Part shown: positions 10,911-20,850 of the stretch, piece by piece
Numbering within the stretch: the stretch's first letter is position 1
How the letters are laid out: each line of letters opens with the position of its first letter
Source: Psychrobacter sp. APC 3281
GTDB lineage: Bacteria > Pseudomonadota > Gammaproteobacteria > Pseudomonadales > Moraxellaceae
Assembly: GCF_030407815.1 (NCBI RefSeq)
Contig: NZ_JASDCS010000011.1
Span: 62,001-126,000 of the forward strand
Length of the DNA: 64,000 nt
Direction of reading: 5' to 3'
Translations under genes and position numbers: made by a program
Notes under the pieces: model-generated
What the model was told of the DNA's origin: nothing
The model's input: only the letters and a program-made list of their open reading frames with translations
Database searches by the model: none

Positions 10911-12512
10911 ATGTCCGAAGAGCTGCTGATTAATATTAGTCCAATGGAATCCCGTGTTGCGGTTTTAGACAATGGTATTTTGGGCGAGATTTATATTGAA
11001 CGACATCACAAACTGGGATTGGTCGGCAATATCTATCTGGGGACGGTCGTACGTGTCCTTCCTGGTATGCAGGCAGCCTTCGTAGATATTGGTCAGTCGC
11101 GGACCGCATTTCTACATGTCAATGATATGCAGCGTGAACCACGACCCGTTGCAGAAAAAAATAAAGCGGCTAAGGCTACTAAGCACGAGATAAATGAGGA
11201 CGATGCGACTACCAATGCTTCTGCTGATAGCTTGGCTGTGACACCGCCTATTGTCAGTGCGCAAAGCACAGAGATCGTACCAGCGTCTAAAACATTGATT
11301 CAGCATCGTCTGCATGAAAGTCAGCGTATTTTGGTACAGGTAACCAAAGACCAGTTAGGAAGTAAAGGTGCCCGTCTAACAACTAATATCTCACTACCAT
11401 CACGTTATCTAGTATATTTGCCATCGAGTGATCATATTGGCATATCGCAGCGTATCGATGGTGAAGAAGAGCGTAGCCGATTAAAGACTGAGCTTAGTAG
11501 CCTAATGCAGACGGTCAATCTAAAAGGTGGACTGATTGCCCGTACCGCTGCTGAGCGTGTGCCTGTCGATAAGCTAGAAGAGGACATCTATTATCTATTG
11601 CAGCTGTGGCGTACTATCTGTGCTCGTCGTCAAGAGATTAATCATCATCAGAGCTCAGAGCTGATCTATCAAGAACTGTCACTACCATTACGTTCTATCC
11701 GTGACTTGGTTCACGCTGATACCGAAAAAGTCATCATTGATAATACGCAGATTTATGAGCAAGTCAGATACTTCGCCAAAGAGTTTGTTCCATTTGTCTA
11801 TGACCGAATCGTGCATTACACCGCAGAGCAGTCGTTGTTTGATGTACACCGTGTCGAGGACGACTTGCGTGATGCACTAAAGCGCCGTGTCGATCTAAAG
11901 TCTGGCGGTTATCTGATTATCGATCAGACCGAAGCCATGACGACGATTGATGTTAATACAGGTTCTTTTGTGGGCGGTCGCTCATTAGAGGATACGGTCT
12001 ATAAGACTAATCTAGAAGCCACACATGCTATCGCTCGACAGTTGCGCTTACGTAATCTAGGCGGCATTATTATTCTAGATTTTATCGATATGCTTGAACA
12101 GCAGCATAAAGATGATGTTCTTGAGAGCTTACAGGCGCAGCTTACCCAAGATTATGCAAAAACCAAAATTACGCAGGTCAGTGAGCTTGGCTTAGTGGAA
12201 ATGACACGTAAGCGAACGCGTGAATCATTAGGTCAGCAGCTTTGTGAACCATGCTCAACTTGTCAAGGTCGTGGGTTTGTCAAAACGGCAGAGACCGTTT
12301 GCTTTGAGATTTTCCGTGAGATTATGCGCTGCGCACGCACTTATAATTCTCCTAAGAAGTTCACAGTGGTGGCTCATGCGGCAGTCATTGACTTACTACT
12401 CACGACAGAGTCAGACACAGTGGCCGATTTAGAGTATTTACTGGGTAGGGTCATTACTTTTGATGTAGAGAATCTATATACCCAAGAGCAATATGATATT
12501 GTTTTAGATTAA
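10911..12512 (+). CDS. rng: ribonuclease G
   Basis: RNase G is a single-strand endoribonuclease of the RNase E/G family that acts in 16S rRNA 5' maturation and mRNA decay. The N-terminal S1 domain begins ELLINISPMESRVAV; the catalytic DNase I-like region holds the Mg-binding Asp residues (IIDQTEAMTTIDVNTG and GGIIILDFIDM), and the zinc-link cysteines are in CEPCSTCQGRG. The 533 residues exceed the ~489 of E. coli RNase G because of a Thr/Ala/Glu-rich insert of about 45 residues (about 68-118) inside the S1 domain. It is too short to be RNase E, lacking the scaffold tail. Confidence 0.95.
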   Translation: MSEELLINISPMESRVAVLDNGILGEIYIERHHKLGLVGNIYLGTVVRVLPGMQAAFVDIGQSRTAFLHVNDMQREPRPVAEKNKAAKATKHEINEDDATTNASADSLAVTPPIVSAQSTEIVPASKTLIQHRLHESQRILVQVTKDQLGSKGARLTTNISLPSRYLVYLPSSDHIGISQRIDGEEERSRLKTELSSLMQTVNLKGGLIARTAAERVPVDKLEEDIYYLLQLWRTICARRQEINHHQSSELIYQELSLPLRSIRDLVHADTEKVIIDNTQIYEQVRYFAKEFVPFVYDRIVHYTAEQSLFDVHRVEDDLRDALKRRVDLKSGGYLIIDQTEAMTTIDVNTGSFVGGRSLEDTVYKTNLEATHAIARQLRLRNLGGIIILDFIDMLEQQHKDDVLESLQAQLTQDYAKTKITQVSELGLVEMTRKRTRESLGQQLCEPCSTCQGRGFVKTAETVCFEIFREIMRCARTYNSPKKFTVVAHAAVIDLLLTTESDTVADLEYLLGRVITFDVENLYTQEQYDIVLD

Positions 12513-12577
12513 TATTATTCAAAACAAATGATAATTTTAGATAAAAATATTTGTGCGGTTAGTAACCAGTCTAAGAA

Positions 12578-12609
12578 AGAGCATCTCTAATCACATTAGA
12601 GATTGCTCT
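12578..12609. terminator. hairpin after rng, possible terminator
   Basis: AGAGCATCTCTAAT and ATTAGAGATTGCTCT pair through 14 bp with a single bulged base and a 3-nt loop. No T run follows on the plus strand, so it may terminate weakly or act as an RNA-processing or stability structure. Confidence 0.45.
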
Positions 12610-12636
12610 TGCAATACCTAAAATACTATGTATAAT
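12609..12636 (+). promoter_or_regulatory. candidate S10 operon promoter
   Basis: TTGCAA (12609-12614) and a perfect TATAAT (12631-12636) are separated by 16 bp. Transcription would start near 12643 and give a leader of about 280 nt before rpsJ. The -35 overlaps the last bases of the preceding hairpin. Confidence 0.6.
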
Positions 12637-12922
12637 ATACACCACTGAATTATATATGCGCAGCTGAATAAAAAAAGCTGGCGCTATGACAGCTAGAGCA
12701 TCGTTTCTAGCACTATTTCATTATGTCTTTGCTACTTTCCAATTAATAGGAGGGTTGGCGGGGCTTTAAACTATTTTGCTTTTGGCACGCTATAAGTTCG
12801 GATAAAGAACTCATTCTGGTTAAGAACAGAAGGCCGCTTTAAGTGAATATTTAACCAAACTGCTTTTGATCATGGTCTTGCGACGCAAGAATGACAAAGG
12901 CACATATTAGGAGCTTGCTGGC

Positions 12923-13234
12923 ATGGCTAACCAGAGAATCCGTATCCGTCTTAAGTCTTTTGATCATCGTCTGATTGATCAATCTGCACAAGAGATTGTT
13001 GATACTGCAAAGCGCACCGGTGCGCAAGTTTGTGGTCCTGTACCGTTGCCGACTCGCATTGAGCGCTTCAACGTTCTAACCTCACCACACGTTAACAAAG
13101 ACGCTCGTGACCAGTACGAAATCCGTACTCATAAGCGTATGGTTGATATCGTTCAGCCAACTGACAAAACTGTGGATGCGCTAATGAAATTAGATTTAGC
13201 GGCGGGTGTTGACGTTCAAATTGCTTTGGGTTAA
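12923..13234 (+). CDS. rpsJ: 30S ribosomal protein S10 (uS10, NusE)
   Basis: S10 binds the 3' domain of 16S rRNA in the 30S head and, as NusE, joins NusB in transcription antitermination. The 103-residue sequence is full length, with [16 protein letters not shown] at the N-terminus and [16 protein letters not shown] in the extended loop near 60-75. AGGAGC precedes the ATG. It is the first gene of the S10 cluster. Confidence 0.98.
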   Translation: MANQRIRIRLKSFDHRLIDQSAQEIVDTAKRTGAQVCGPVPLPTRIERFNVLTSPHVNKDARDQYEIRTHKRMVDIVQPTDKTVDALMKLDLAAGVDVQIALG

Positions 13235-13283
13235 TGCACATTAAACACCCAACCCATTAATATAAGATATAAAGAGGTCTAAA

Positions 13284-13922
13284 ATGGCGATCGGTTTAGT
13301 CGGTAAAAAGTGCGGCATGACCCGTGTCTTCACTGAAACAGGCGCATCTATCCCTGTAACAGTTGTTGAGGTCGATGCAAACCGCATTACTCAAGTAAAA
13401 AATACTGATGTAGATGGTTATCAAGCCATCCAAATTACCACAGGTACTCGTCGTGACAGCCGCGTAACAGCTGCACAAAAGGGTCACTTCGCTAAAGCTG
13501 GTGTTAAAGCTGGCCGTGGTGTTTGGGAATTCCGTGCCAACGAAAGCGATCTTGAAGGTCGTGAGATTGGTGGCGAGATTCTAGCTGACTTGTTCGAACA
13601 AGGTCAGATGGTTGATGTGACAGGACAGAGCAAAGGTAAAGGTTTCCAAGGCCCTGTTAAGCGTCACAACTTTAGTATGCAAGATGCTACTCATGGTAAC
13701 TCAGTGTCTCATCGTGCGCATGGTTCAACTGGTCAAAACCAGTCACCAGGTAAAGTATTCAAAGGCAAGAAGATGGCGGGTCAGATGGGTAACAAACGTG
13801 TTACCGTTCAGGGCCTAGAAGTGATTTCGGTTGATGCCGAAAAAGGGTTACTTGTCATCAAGGGTGCTATCCCAGGTGCCACCGGTGGCGATGTTATCGT
13901 ACGTCCGTCAGTCAAAGCCTAA
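13284..13922 (+). CDS. rplC: 50S ribosomal protein L3 (uL3)
   Basis: L3 is an early assembly protein whose long loop reaches the peptidyl-transferase centre. The 212-residue protein starts with [13 protein letters not shown] and contains [20 protein letters not shown]; the Gln of GQNQ is the site methylated by PrmB in E. coli, and the motif is kept here. AAGAGG precedes the ATG, and rplD follows after 14 bp. Confidence 0.98.
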   Translation: MAIGLVGKKCGMTRVFTETGASIPVTVVEVDANRITQVKNTDVDGYQAIQITTGTRRDSRVTAAQKGHFAKAGVKAGRGVWEFRANESDLEGREIGGEILADLFEQGQMVDVTGQSKGKGFQGPVKRHNFSMQDATHGNSVSHRAHGSTGQNQSPGKVFKGKKMAGQMGNKRVTVQGLEVISVDAEKGLLVIKGAIPGATGGDVIVRPSVKA

Positions 13923-13936
13923 GCAAGGGGATTAAC

Positions 13937-14539
13937 GTGGATTTAAAAACAGTTACAGGTGCGGCGGTTGAGCTTTCTGATACGGCATTTGGTCGTGAAT
14001 TCAACGAAGCACTAGTGCATCAAGTCGTCACCGCTTATTTAGCTGGTGCTCGCCAAGGTACACGCGCACAAAAAACACGTGCCGAAGTTTCTGGCGGTGG
14101 TATTAAGCCATGGCGCCAAAAAGGTACTGGTCGCGCTCGTGCGGGTTCTATTCGTAGCCCAATCTGGCGTTCAGGTGGTCGTGCATTCGCTGCAAAACCA
14201 CAAGATTGGTCACAGAAAGTAAACCGTAAAATGTATCGCGGTGCGATGCAGTGCATCCTAGCAGAATTGATTCGTCAAGAGCGTCTGATTTTGGTAGAAG
14301 AGTTGAGCGTTTCTGGGCCGAAAACCAAAGAACTGATTGCTAAGTTAAACGATTTAAATGCACCTCGTGCACTAATCGTTACTAAAGAAGTTGATGAAAA
14401 CTTATACTTAGCTGCTCGCAACATTCCACATGTCAATGTACTTGGTACAAATGAAGTGGACCCAGTGAGCTTGATCGCATTTGATAAAGTGATCATGTCA
14501 GTTGAAGCTGCGAAACAATTTGAGGAAGCACTAGCATGA
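13937..14539 (+). CDS. rplD: 50S ribosomal protein L4 (uL4)
   Basis: L4 lines the upper exit tunnel and in E. coli represses the S10 operon. The 200-residue sequence has the tunnel loop ([19 protein letters not shown] near 54-72) and the globular C-terminal domain. I keep the GTG start at 13937, giving MDLKTVTGA, preceded by AAGGGG. Its last codons overlap rplW by four bases (ATGA). Confidence 0.97.
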   Translation: MDLKTVTGAAVELSDTAFGREFNEALVHQVVTAYLAGARQGTRAQKTRAEVSGGGIKPWRQKGTGRARAGSIRSPIWRSGGRAFAAKPQDWSQKVNRKMYRGAMQCILAELIRQERLILVEELSVSGPKTKELIAKLNDLNAPRALIVTKEVDENLYLAARNIPHVNVLGTNEVDPVSLIAFDKVIMSVEAAKQFEEALA

Positions 14540-14886
14540 ATAACGCAAGACTTTATCAGGTCTTAAGAGGGCCTGTATTCTCAGAAAAATCTCAAATGCT
14601 TGGCGACTCACTTGGTGTGCAGGTATTTAAAATTGATTCTAATGCTACTAAGCTTGAAGTCAAGAAAGCAGTTGAGTTGATGTTTGAAGGTGTTGAAGTC
14701 ACTAAAGTAAACACTTTGAATGTTAAAGGTAAGACAAAGCGTTTTGGTAAAAGCATCGGCCGTCGTAACGACTACAAAAAAGCCTATGTTACCTTAAAAG
14801 CTGGTCAAGATGTACAAATGGCTGATGCTGGTGAAGAAGTAGCGAATACTACTGATTCTACTAGTGAAACAGCGAATAACGAATAA
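14536..14886 (+). CDS. rplW: 50S ribosomal protein L23 (uL23)
   Basis: L23 sits at the tunnel exit and docks trigger factor and SRP. At 116 residues it is longer than the usual ~100. The core ends with the [13 protein letters not shown] segment; the extra tail (about 97-116) is acidic and Ser/Thr-rich and probably disordered. The start overlaps the rplD stop by four bases. Confidence 0.97.
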   Translation: MNNARLYQVLRGPVFSEKSQMLGDSLGVQVFKIDSNATKLEVKKAVELMFEGVEVTKVNTLNVKGKTKRFGKSIGRRNDYKKAYVTLKAGQDVQMADAGEEVANTTDSTSETANNE

Positions 14887-14897
14887 GGATTACACTC

Positions 14898-15725
14898 ATG
14901 CCTATCGTAAGAGCAAAGCCAACATCACCAGGCCGTCGTTTTGTTGAAAAAGTAGTGCATCCACACCTGTACAAAGGTCGTCCGTTTGCAGCACTTCTAG
15001 AATCAAAAAGCAAGTCAGGTGGTCGTAACAATAATGGCCGCATTACTACTCGTCACATTGGCGGTGGTCATAAGCAACATTATCGCATTATCGATTTCAA
15101 ACGTACTAAAGACAATATCCCAGCAACGGTAGAGCGTATTGAATACGATCCTAACCGTACTGCTCATATTGCTCTACTTAAGTATGCTGATGGCGAACGT
15201 CGTTACATTATCGCTGCTAAGAAACAAGTAGTTGGTGATACAGTAATGTCAGGCGAGACTTCTCCAATTCGTCCAGGTAACTGCTTACCGCTAAAAAACA
15301 TCCCATTGGGTACTGTGATTCACAATATCGAGCTTAAAATCGGTAAAGGTGCACAGATGGCTCGTTCTGCGGGTGCTAGCGTTCAGTTACTGGGTCGTGA
15401 CGGTGTTTATGCTATTCTACGTATGCGTTCTGGCGAAACTCGCCGTGTACACGTAAATTGCCGCGCTGTTATTGGTGAAGTTTCTAACACTGAAAACAAC
15501 TTGAAATCACTTGGTAAAGCCGGTGCTTCACGTTGGCGTGGTGTTCGTCCTTCTGTTCGTGGTGTCGCTATGAACCCGGTTGATCACCCACACGGTGGTG
15601 GTGAAGGTCGTAACAAAGGTCGCCATCCAACCAGCCCTTGGGGTCAGAAGTCTAAAGGACTTAAAACGCGTCACAATAAGCGTACTGACAACATGATCAT
15701 CCGCCGTCGCGCCAAGAAGAAATAA
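14898..15725 (+). CDS. rplB: 50S ribosomal protein L2 (uL2)
   Basis: L2 is required for subunit association and peptidyl transfer. The 275-residue protein contains [12 protein letters not shown] near 53-64 and the conserved [15 protein letters not shown] motif near 225-239, whose His (HGGGEG) lies by the catalytic centre. It ends with a basic tail. AAGGA precedes the ATG. Confidence 0.98.
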   Translation: MPIVRAKPTSPGRRFVEKVVHPHLYKGRPFAALLESKSKSGGRNNNGRITTRHIGGGHKQHYRIIDFKRTKDNIPATVERIEYDPNRTAHIALLKYADGERRYIIAAKKQVVGDTVMSGETSPIRPGNCLPLKNIPLGTVIHNIELKIGKGAQMARSAGASVQLLGRDGVYAILRMRSGETRRVHVNCRAVIGEVSNTENNLKSLGKAGASRWRGVRPSVRGVAMNPVDHPHGGGEGRNKGRHPTSPWGQKSKGLKTRHNKRTDNMIIRRRAKKK

Positions 15726-15737
15726 AGGAAGAATTTC

Positions 15738-16013
15738 ATGCCTCGTTCATTGAAAAAAGGTCCATTCATAGACGCGCACTTGTTTGCTAAAGTTGAGAAT
15801 GCATTAGACACCAACTCACGCAAGCCAATTAAGACTTGGTCGCGCCGCTCGATGATTCTGCCACAAATGGTTGGCCTAACTTTATCTGTTCACAACGGCC
15901 GTACTCATGTACCGGTTATCGTGAGCGAGCAGATGGTTGGTCATAAACTAGGTGAATTTGCCCCGACTCGTACGTATCGTGGTCACGGCATTGACAAAAA
16001 AGCTAAGAGATAA
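15738..16013 (+). CDS. rpsS: 30S ribosomal protein S19 (uS19)
   Basis: S19 pairs with S13 in the 30S head. The sequence of 91 residues is full length, with [14 protein letters not shown] at the N-terminus and [16 protein letters not shown] near the C-terminus. AAGGAAG precedes the ATG, and 12 bp separate it from rplB. Confidence 0.98.
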   Translation: MPRSLKKGPFIDAHLFAKVENALDTNSRKPIKTWSRRSMILPQMVGLTLSVHNGRTHVPVIVSEQMVGHKLGEFAPTRTYRGHGIDKKAKR

Positions 16014-16023
16014 GGTGCTTACC

Positions 16024-16353
16024 ATGGAAGTAACTGCAAAATTACGCGGTGCCGCCATATCGGCACAAAAAGTTAGACTCGTTGCTGATGAAGTTCGTGG
16101 CAAATCTATTGAGCGTGCTTTGGATATCCTAACGTATAGCAATAAAAAAGGCGCTGTGTTTGTTAAGAAATGCCTTAACTCAGCCATCGCCAATGCCGAA
16201 CATAATCACGGCTTAGATATTGACGACCTAAAAGTCGCTACTATCTATGTTGATGAAGGCATTACGCTAAAACGTATCCTACCACGTGCCAAAGGCCGTG
16301 CTGATCGTATCAGCAAGCGTACTTGTCACATCACTATAAAGGTAGGAGAATAA
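16024..16353 (+). CDS. rplV: 50S ribosomal protein L22 (uL22)
   Basis: L22 lines the exit tunnel with L4. The 109-residue start [20 protein letters not shown] matches the family, and the AAGGTG just before 16024 is its ribosome site. An in-frame start at 15952 would read through the end of rpsS and add 24 unrelated residues, so it is rejected. The beta-hairpin loop ends [13 protein letters not shown]. Confidence 0.97.
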   Translation: MEVTAKLRGAAISAQKVRLVADEVRGKSIERALDILTYSNKKGAVFVKKCLNSAIANAEHNHGLDIDDLKVATIYVDEGITLKRILPRAKGRADRISKRTCHITIKVGE

Positions 16354-16356
16354 GTT

Positions 16357-17079
16357 ATGGGTCAAAAAGTACATCCAATCGGAATTCGTCTTGGTGTTGT
16401 AAAAAAGCATAACGCAAACTGGTATGCTAACCCTAAACAATACTCAGAATACCTAATCAACGACATTCAAGTTCGTGAATATCTACGCAAAAAGCTAGAC
16501 AACGCTATGATCAGCAACATCATGATCGAGCGTCCTACTGGCGCTGCTAAGATTACCATCGCCACTGCGCGTCCTGGTATTGTTATCGGCAAGAAAGGCG
16601 AAGATATCGAAAGACTTCAAAAAGAATTGACCAAAATTATGGGCGTACCTGCTCAGGTCAACATTGAAGAAATCACGTCACCTGACCTTGATGCACGTTT
16701 GGTAGCAGACGGCATCGGTAGCCAGCTTGAGCGTCGTGTTATGTTCCGTCGTGCGATGAAACGCGCAGTACAGAACAGCATGCGTTCTGGTGCTAAAGGT
16801 ATCAAGGTTGAGTTGTCTGGCCGTCTAGGCGGTGCTGAGATTGCTCGTAGTGAATGGTACCGTGAAGGTCGTGTGCCATTGCATACACTCCGTGCTGATA
16901 TTGACTACTCGTCAATTCGTGCAGAGACAACTTACGGCACCATCGGTGTTAAAGTTTGGATTTTCCGTGGCGAAATCCTTGACGGTATGAACAGTGTATA
17001 TAATCCCGTCAAAGAAGAGCAGACTCGTGCGCCAAAACGCCGTGGTCGTGGAAACCGTCGAAACTCAGACAGAGGTTAA
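16357..17079 (+). CDS. rpsC: 30S ribosomal protein S3 (uS3)
   Basis: S3 forms the mRNA entry site with S4 and S5 and has helicase activity there. The 240-residue protein begins [13 protein letters not shown], has the KH-domain GXXG loop in [12 protein letters not shown] near 67-78, and ends in a basic tail ([14 protein letters not shown]). Three bases separate it from rplV. Confidence 0.98.
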   Translation: MGQKVHPIGIRLGVVKKHNANWYANPKQYSEYLINDIQVREYLRKKLDNAMISNIMIERPTGAAKITIATARPGIVIGKKGEDIERLQKELTKIMGVPAQVNIEEITSPDLDARLVADGIGSQLERRVMFRRAMKRAVQNSMRSGAKGIKVELSGRLGGAEIARSEWYREGRVPLHTLRADIDYSSIRAETTYGTIGVKVWIFRGEILDGMNSVYNPVKEEQTRAPKRRGRGNRRNSDRG

Positions 17080-17082
17080 ACT

Positions 17083-17496
17083 ATGTTACAGCCAAAACGT
17101 ACCAAGTTTCGTAAAATGCACAAAGGTCGTAACACTGGGCTAGCTCATCGTGGAAGCACCGTTGCATTCGGACAAATTGGTCTAAAATCATTGACGCGTG
17201 GTCGTATGACAGCTCGTCAAATCGAAGCAGCACGTCGTACCATCACTCGTAAAATTAAGCGTGGCGGTAAGATTTGGATTCGTGTATTCCCTGATAAACC
17301 GATTACCAACAAACCATTAGAAGTACGTATGGGTAAAGGTAAAGGTCCAGTAGAATATTGGGTATGCGAAATCAAACCTGGTAAAGTGCTATATGAAATT
17401 GAAGGGGTATCTGAAGAGCTTGCTCGTGATGCATTAACGCTCGCTGCAGCAAAATTGCCCTTTAAAACTACCATTGTTAAGCGGACGATAATGTAA
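17083..17496 (+). CDS. rplP: 50S ribosomal protein L16 (uL16)
   Basis: L16 helps position the A-site tRNA. The 137-residue protein contains [14 protein letters not shown] at the N-terminus and the [12 protein letters not shown] loop near 76-87; its Arg corresponds to the residue hydroxylated by RoxA/YcfD in E. coli. The stop overlaps the rpmC start by one base. Confidence 0.98.
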   Translation: MLQPKRTKFRKMHKGRNTGLAHRGSTVAFGQIGLKSLTRGRMTARQIEAARRTITRKIKRGGKIWIRVFPDKPITNKPLEVRMGKGKGPVEYWVCEIKPGKVLYEIEGVSEELARDALTLAAAKLPFKTTIVKRTIM

Positions 17497-17693
17497 TGAA
17501 GATCAGTGAATTACGTGATAAATCATTAGAAGAACTGACCCAGTTACTTGATGAAAAGCAACTTGATGCTTTCCGTATTCGTATGGCTAAAGCAACTGGT
17601 CAGTTGGGTAATACCCATGAAGTTAGAGCCAATCGTCGCACGATTGCCCAGCTTCAGACTTTGATTAACGAGAAACAACGAGGCGACTCATGA
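17496..17693 (+). CDS. rpmC: 50S ribosomal protein L29 (uL29)
   Basis: L29 is a helical-hairpin protein near the tunnel exit. The 65 residues begin [14 protein letters not shown] and contain [19 protein letters not shown]. The start codon shares a base with the rplP stop, and the stop region overlaps rpsQ by four bases. Confidence 0.97.
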   Translation: MKISELRDKSLEELTQLLDEKQLDAFRIRMAKATGQLGNTHEVRANRRTIAQLQTLINEKQRGDS

Positions 17694-17965
17694 GCGATAA
17701 CAATCAAACAGCTACCAATGCTAGCGTATTGACAGGACGAGTTGTCAGCGACAAGATGGACAAGTCCATCACAGTTTTGATTGAGCGTCTGGTTCGTCAT
17801 CCTTTGTATGGCAAGCAGCTTCGTCGTTCTACGAAAATCAAAGCTCATGATGAGAATAACGTTTGCCAACAAGGCGACCTTGTCCGCATCAAAGAAACGC
17901 GTCCAATCTCAAAAACTAAGTCTTGGACTTTAGTTGATGTGGTTGAAAAAGTAGAAAAAATCTAA
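17690..17965 (+). CDS. rpsQ: 30S ribosomal protein S17 (uS17)
   Basis: S17 is an OB-fold primary rRNA-binding protein. The 91 residues include [19 protein letters not shown] and [22 protein letters not shown] near 60-81. It is the last gene of the S10 part; a 183-bp gap with a promoter follows. Confidence 0.97.
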   Translation: MSDNNQTATNASVLTGRVVSDKMDKSITVLIERLVRHPLYGKQLRRSTKIKAHDENNVCQQGDLVRIKETRPISKTKSWTLVDVVEKVEKI

Positions 17966-17970
17966 GTAAA

Positions 17971-17999
17971 TTGCATTAAAAGCCAGAAGCTGTTAAAAT
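17971..17999 (+). promoter_or_regulatory. candidate promoter for the spc cluster
   Basis: TTGCAT (17971-17976) and TAAAAT (17994-17999) are separated by exactly 17 bp in the 183-bp rpsQ-rplN gap. The position matches the spc promoter of E. coli, upstream of rplN. Confidence 0.55.
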
Positions 18000-18148
18000 A
18001 GCCGCCTTTTTAAGGATGCTGATTGCGCCGAGCGTATATCACTCACATTAAGAGTAAGTCGCGGTTATTTATATTAAAATGCCGTCCTACTCATTCTGTG
18101 CTAGCGGCAGCAACTGGTTTTTATTGCTCATACGTGTGGAGTAACGCT

Positions 18149-18517
18149 ATGATTCAGGTTGAGTCAATGCTGGAAGTTGCAGACAATAGCGGTGCAAGGC
18201 GAGTTCAGTGCATTAAAGTACTGGGTGGTTCTCATCGTCGTTATGCATCAGTTGGCGACATTATTAAAGTAACGGTTAAAGAAGCCATTCCTCGTGGTCG
18301 TGTTAAAAAAGGCGACGTGATGAATGCAGTAGTTGTACGTACCAAAAAAGGCGTTCGTCGTCCAGATGGTTCTGTGTTACGTTTTGATGACAATGCTGCG
18401 GTATTGTTGAACCAAAACAAAGCGCCGATTGCAACTCGTATTTTTGGACCGGTAACTCGTGAACTACGTGGTGATCAGTTTATGAAAATTGTATCACTAG
18501 CACCAGAAGTATTGTGA
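18149..18517 (+). CDS. rplN: 50S ribosomal protein L14 (uL14)
   Basis: L14 forms part of bridge B8 to the 30S subunit. The 122-residue start [20 protein letters not shown] is the universal one and follows TGGAG. An in-frame start at 18023 would add 42 residues without family support. The conserved [21 protein letters not shown] block is intact. Confidence 0.97.
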   Translation: MIQVESMLEVADNSGARRVQCIKVLGGSHRRYASVGDIIKVTVKEAIPRGRVKKGDVMNAVVVRTKKGVRRPDGSVLRFDDNAAVLLNQNKAPIATRIFGPVTRELRGDQFMKIVSLAPEVL

Positions 18518-18525
18518 GGTAATCC

Positions 18526-18843
18526 ATGTCAAAATTACGTAAAGGCGATACAGTTATCGTGATTGCTGGGAAAGACAAAGGCAAGCAAGGTACTGTACAA
18601 GCTGTAAAAAACGATCGTATTAAAGTTGAAGGCATTAATATTGTCACTAAACATCAGAAGCCAAATCAGGCAACTGGCGTTGAAGGTGGCATTCTTAAGC
18701 AAGAAGCTTTTCTGCATATCTCAAATGTCGCAATCTTAAATGCGCAAACCCAAAAAGCAGACCGTATTACTTATCAGTTTGGCGAAGACGGCAAGAAACA
18801 ACGCGTCTATCGTTCAAGCGGTGAAGTAGTGGCGACTGCGTAA
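18526..18843 (+). CDS. rplX: 50S ribosomal protein L24 (uL24)
   Basis: L24 is an assembly initiator of the 50S subunit. The 105-residue protein carries the KOW motif near 6-33 (KGDTVIVIAGKDKGKQGTV). GAGGTAATCC precedes the ATG, 8 bp after rplN. Confidence 0.97.
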   Translation: MSKLRKGDTVIVIAGKDKGKQGTVQAVKNDRIKVEGINIVTKHQKPNQATGVEGGILKQEAFLHISNVAILNAQTQKADRITYQFGEDGKKQRVYRSSGEVVATA

Positions 18844-18864
18844 GACACTAAGGGTGTAATGGTA

Positions 18865-19401
18865 ATGGCAAGATTAAAATCTTTATATAACGATGAACTA
18901 AAGCAGCAAATCAAAGAAGAGCTTGGTTTGGCAAATGTGATGCAAGTGCCTAAAATCACTAAAATCACACTTAACATGGGTGTAGGCGGCGCGTCTCAAG
19001 ACAAGAAATTGTTGGAAGGTGCTGTAGCTGATATGACCGCGATTGCTGGTCAAAAACCTGTTGTCACCAAAGCGCGTAAATCAGTTGCTGGCTTTAAGAT
19101 TCGTGAAGAATGGCCAATTGGCTGTAAAGTAACGCTACGCGGTGAGCAAATGTACGAATTTTTAGATCGTCTCGTTGCCATTGCAATTCCTCGTATTCGT
19201 GATTTCCGCGGTTTTTCACCTAAAGCCTTTGACGGACGTGGTAACTACTCATTGGGTATCAAAGAACAAATCGTATTCCCAGAAGTAGATTTTGACAAGA
19301 TTGATCGTATCCGTGGTATGGATGTGACAATCACCACGTCAGCTCAATCTGATGAAGAAGGTCGTGCGTTGCTTAAAGCATTCGGCTTCCCATTTAAATA
19401 A
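18865..19401 (+). CDS. rplE: 50S ribosomal protein L5 (uL5)
   Basis: L5 carries 5S rRNA into the 50S central protuberance. The 178 residues begin [15 protein letters not shown], the usual family start. An ATG two codons upstream (18859) is also possible, since AAGGG lies 4 nt before it and 10 nt before 18865; conservation favours 18865. [18 protein letters not shown] and [15 protein letters not shown] are intact. Confidence 0.95.
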   Translation: MARLKSLYNDELKQQIKEELGLANVMQVPKITKITLNMGVGGASQDKKLLEGAVADMTAIAGQKPVVTKARKSVAGFKIREEWPIGCKVTLRGEQMYEFLDRLVAIAIPRIRDFRGFSPKAFDGRGNYSLGIKEQIVFPEVDFDKIDRIRGMDVTITTSAQSDEEGRALLKAFGFPFK

Positions 19402-19413
19402 GGTAAAGACGTT

Positions 19414-19719
19414 ATGGCAAAGAAGAGCATGATTAACCGCGAATTAAAGCGCGAAAAAATGGTTGCTAAATATGCTGAAAAGCGTATCAAGCTAAAAGAA
19501 ACTATCAGTGATATGACTGCAAGTGACGAAACTCGTATGGAAGCGATGTTAGAGCTACAAGCTCTTCCACGCAACTCATCACCAGTACGTCTGCGTAATC
19601 GTTGTGCTATCACCGGTCGTCCTCACGGTTACTTCCGCAAGTTTGGCTTATCACGCAATATGCTGCGTGAGCGTGTCATGCAAGGCGATGTGCCTGGTGT
19701 TCGTAAAGCAAGCTGGTAA
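19414..19719 (+). CDS. rpsN: 30S ribosomal protein S14 (uS14), zinc-free type
   Basis: S14 is a late-binding protein of the 30S head. The 101-residue form lacks the CxxC-type zinc ribbon (only one Cys, in [20 protein letters not shown] near 63-81), so it is the long, zinc-independent type usual in proteobacteria. AAGGTAAAGACGTT precedes the ATG. Confidence 0.97.
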   Translation: MAKKSMINRELKREKMVAKYAEKRIKLKETISDMTASDETRMEAMLELQALPRNSSPVRLRNRCAITGRPHGYFRKFGLSRNMLRERVMQGDVPGVRKASW

Positions 19720-19730
19720 GGAGTAACTAT

Positions 19731-20129
19731 ATGAGTATGCAAGATACCGTTGGGGATATGCTAACCCGTATCCGTAACGCACAAATGGCTAACAAAGTAT
19801 CGGTAGCAATGCCGAGCTCTAAATTACGTAAATCAATTGCTGATTTACTAGTTAGCGAAGGTTATGTGGCTAGCGCTGTTGTTGCTGAAGAAGAAAACAA
19901 CAAAGCAACCCTTACTATTGAATTGAAATATTTCGAAGGCCGTGCTGTCATCGAAACTATCCAACGTTATAGCCGTCCTGGTTTACGCCAGTTCCGCGGT
20001 AAAGACGCTATCCCTACTGTTAAGCAAGGTATGGGTGTTGCTATCGTATCTACTAGCCAAGGTATCATGAGCGATCGTGCTGCACGCGCTGCTGGTATCG
20101 GTGGTGAAATCGTCGCATTTGTAGCGTAA
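19731..20129 (+). CDS. rpsH: 30S ribosomal protein S8 (uS8)
   Basis: S8 binds helix 21 of 16S rRNA and in E. coli represses the spc operon. The 132-residue sequence has [14 protein letters not shown] near 9-22 and the C-terminal [20 protein letters not shown]. Start at 19731 (MSMQDTVG) follows AAGGAG; a second ATG two codons later is also possible. An unusual 176-bp gap separates it from rplF. Confidence 0.97.
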   Translation: MSMQDTVGDMLTRIRNAQMANKVSVAMPSSKLRKSIADLLVSEGYVASAVVAEEENNKATLTIELKYFEGRAVIETIQRYSRPGLRQFRGKDAIPTVKQGMGVAIVSTSQGIMSDRAARAAGIGGEIVAFVA

Positions 20130-20232
20130 GCTATACGACGATGAAGTCTATTTGATGGTTGTTAGGCTTCTATTGATTGAGTAATATTAAATTATTTCGA
20201 ATTGATAGATGTCTAACACAGTCAACTATGCT

Positions 20233-20265
20233 AAACTAACACGCTTTTTAGCCTGTTAGTTTTTT
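20233..20265 (+). terminator. terminator-like hairpin inside the spc cluster
   Basis: AAACTAACA (20233-20241) pairs perfectly with TGTTAGTTT (20254-20262), with a 12-nt loop and a run of T to 20265. It sits in the rpsH-rplF gap, about 40 bp before the rplF start. Its place in an essential operon suggests partial or regulated termination rather than a full stop. Confidence 0.6.
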
Positions 20266-20305
20266 CGCTAATATAAAGAAGTTAAATTTTTTAAGGAATA
20301 TTCCT

Positions 20306-20839
20306 ATGTCTCGTGTGGCTAAAGCCCCAGTGACGCTGCCAAACGGCGTAAGCGTTACTTTGAACGATCGGCAGGTCGAAGTTAAAGGCAAGAACGGTTC
20401 TATGTCTTTACGCCTGCATGAATTGGTCGAGCTGAAACAGGAAGATGATGCTATCATTTTCTCACCTACAGTCGATTCAAAAGAAGCTATGATGCACACT
20501 GGCACCATGCGCGCTCTTGTTAACAACTATGTTACTGGCGTGAACGAAGGCTTTGAAAGACGTCTTCAGTTGATTGGTGTTGGTTATCGCGCGCAAGTTA
20601 CTGGTAACAAAGTAACCTTGAACGTTGGTTATTCTCATCCAGTAGAGTATACGTTACCTGAAGGTGTATCAGCTGAAACGCCAACGCAAACTGAAATTGT
20701 TTTGAAATCAAACAATAAACAGCAGCTTGGTCAAGCAGCCGCCAACATCCGTGGTTTCCGCCCACCTGAGCCTTACAAAGGCAAAGGTATTCGTTATAGT
20801 GACGAGCATGTGATTCGCAAAGAAGCTAAGAAAAAATAA
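20306..20839 (+). CDS. rplF: 50S ribosomal protein L6 (uL6)
   Basis: L6 lies near the sarcin-ricin loop and the factor-binding site. The 177-residue, two-domain protein starts [17 protein letters not shown] and ends with the [18 protein letters not shown] block. AAGGAATATTCCT lies before the ATG. Confidence 0.97.
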   Translation: MSRVAKAPVTLPNGVSVTLNDRQVEVKGKNGSMSLRLHELVELKQEDDAIIFSPTVDSKEAMMHTGTMRALVNNYVTGVNEGFERRLQLIGVGYRAQVTGNKVTLNVGYSHPVEYTLPEGVSAETPTQTEIVLKSNNKQQLGQAAANIRGFRPPEPYKGKGIRYSDEHVIRKEAKKK

Positions 20840-20850
20840 GGTGAGTTGAA

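Larger units (their letters stand above)
12513..12922. other. rng-rpsJ intergenic region and S10 operon leader
   Basis: This 410-bp region holds a hairpin at 12578-12609, a promoter at 12609-12636 and about 280 nt of putative S10 leader. A small inverted repeat (GCTAGA/TCTAGC, near 12691-12711) lies in the leader. An L4-responsive attenuator like that of E. coli is possible but cannot be shown from this sequence. Confidence 0.55.

Noticed and set aside
18023-18517. 164-residue version of L14
   Set aside because: The first 42 residues have no L14 similarity; the ATG at 18149 has a ribosome site and the universal N-terminus.
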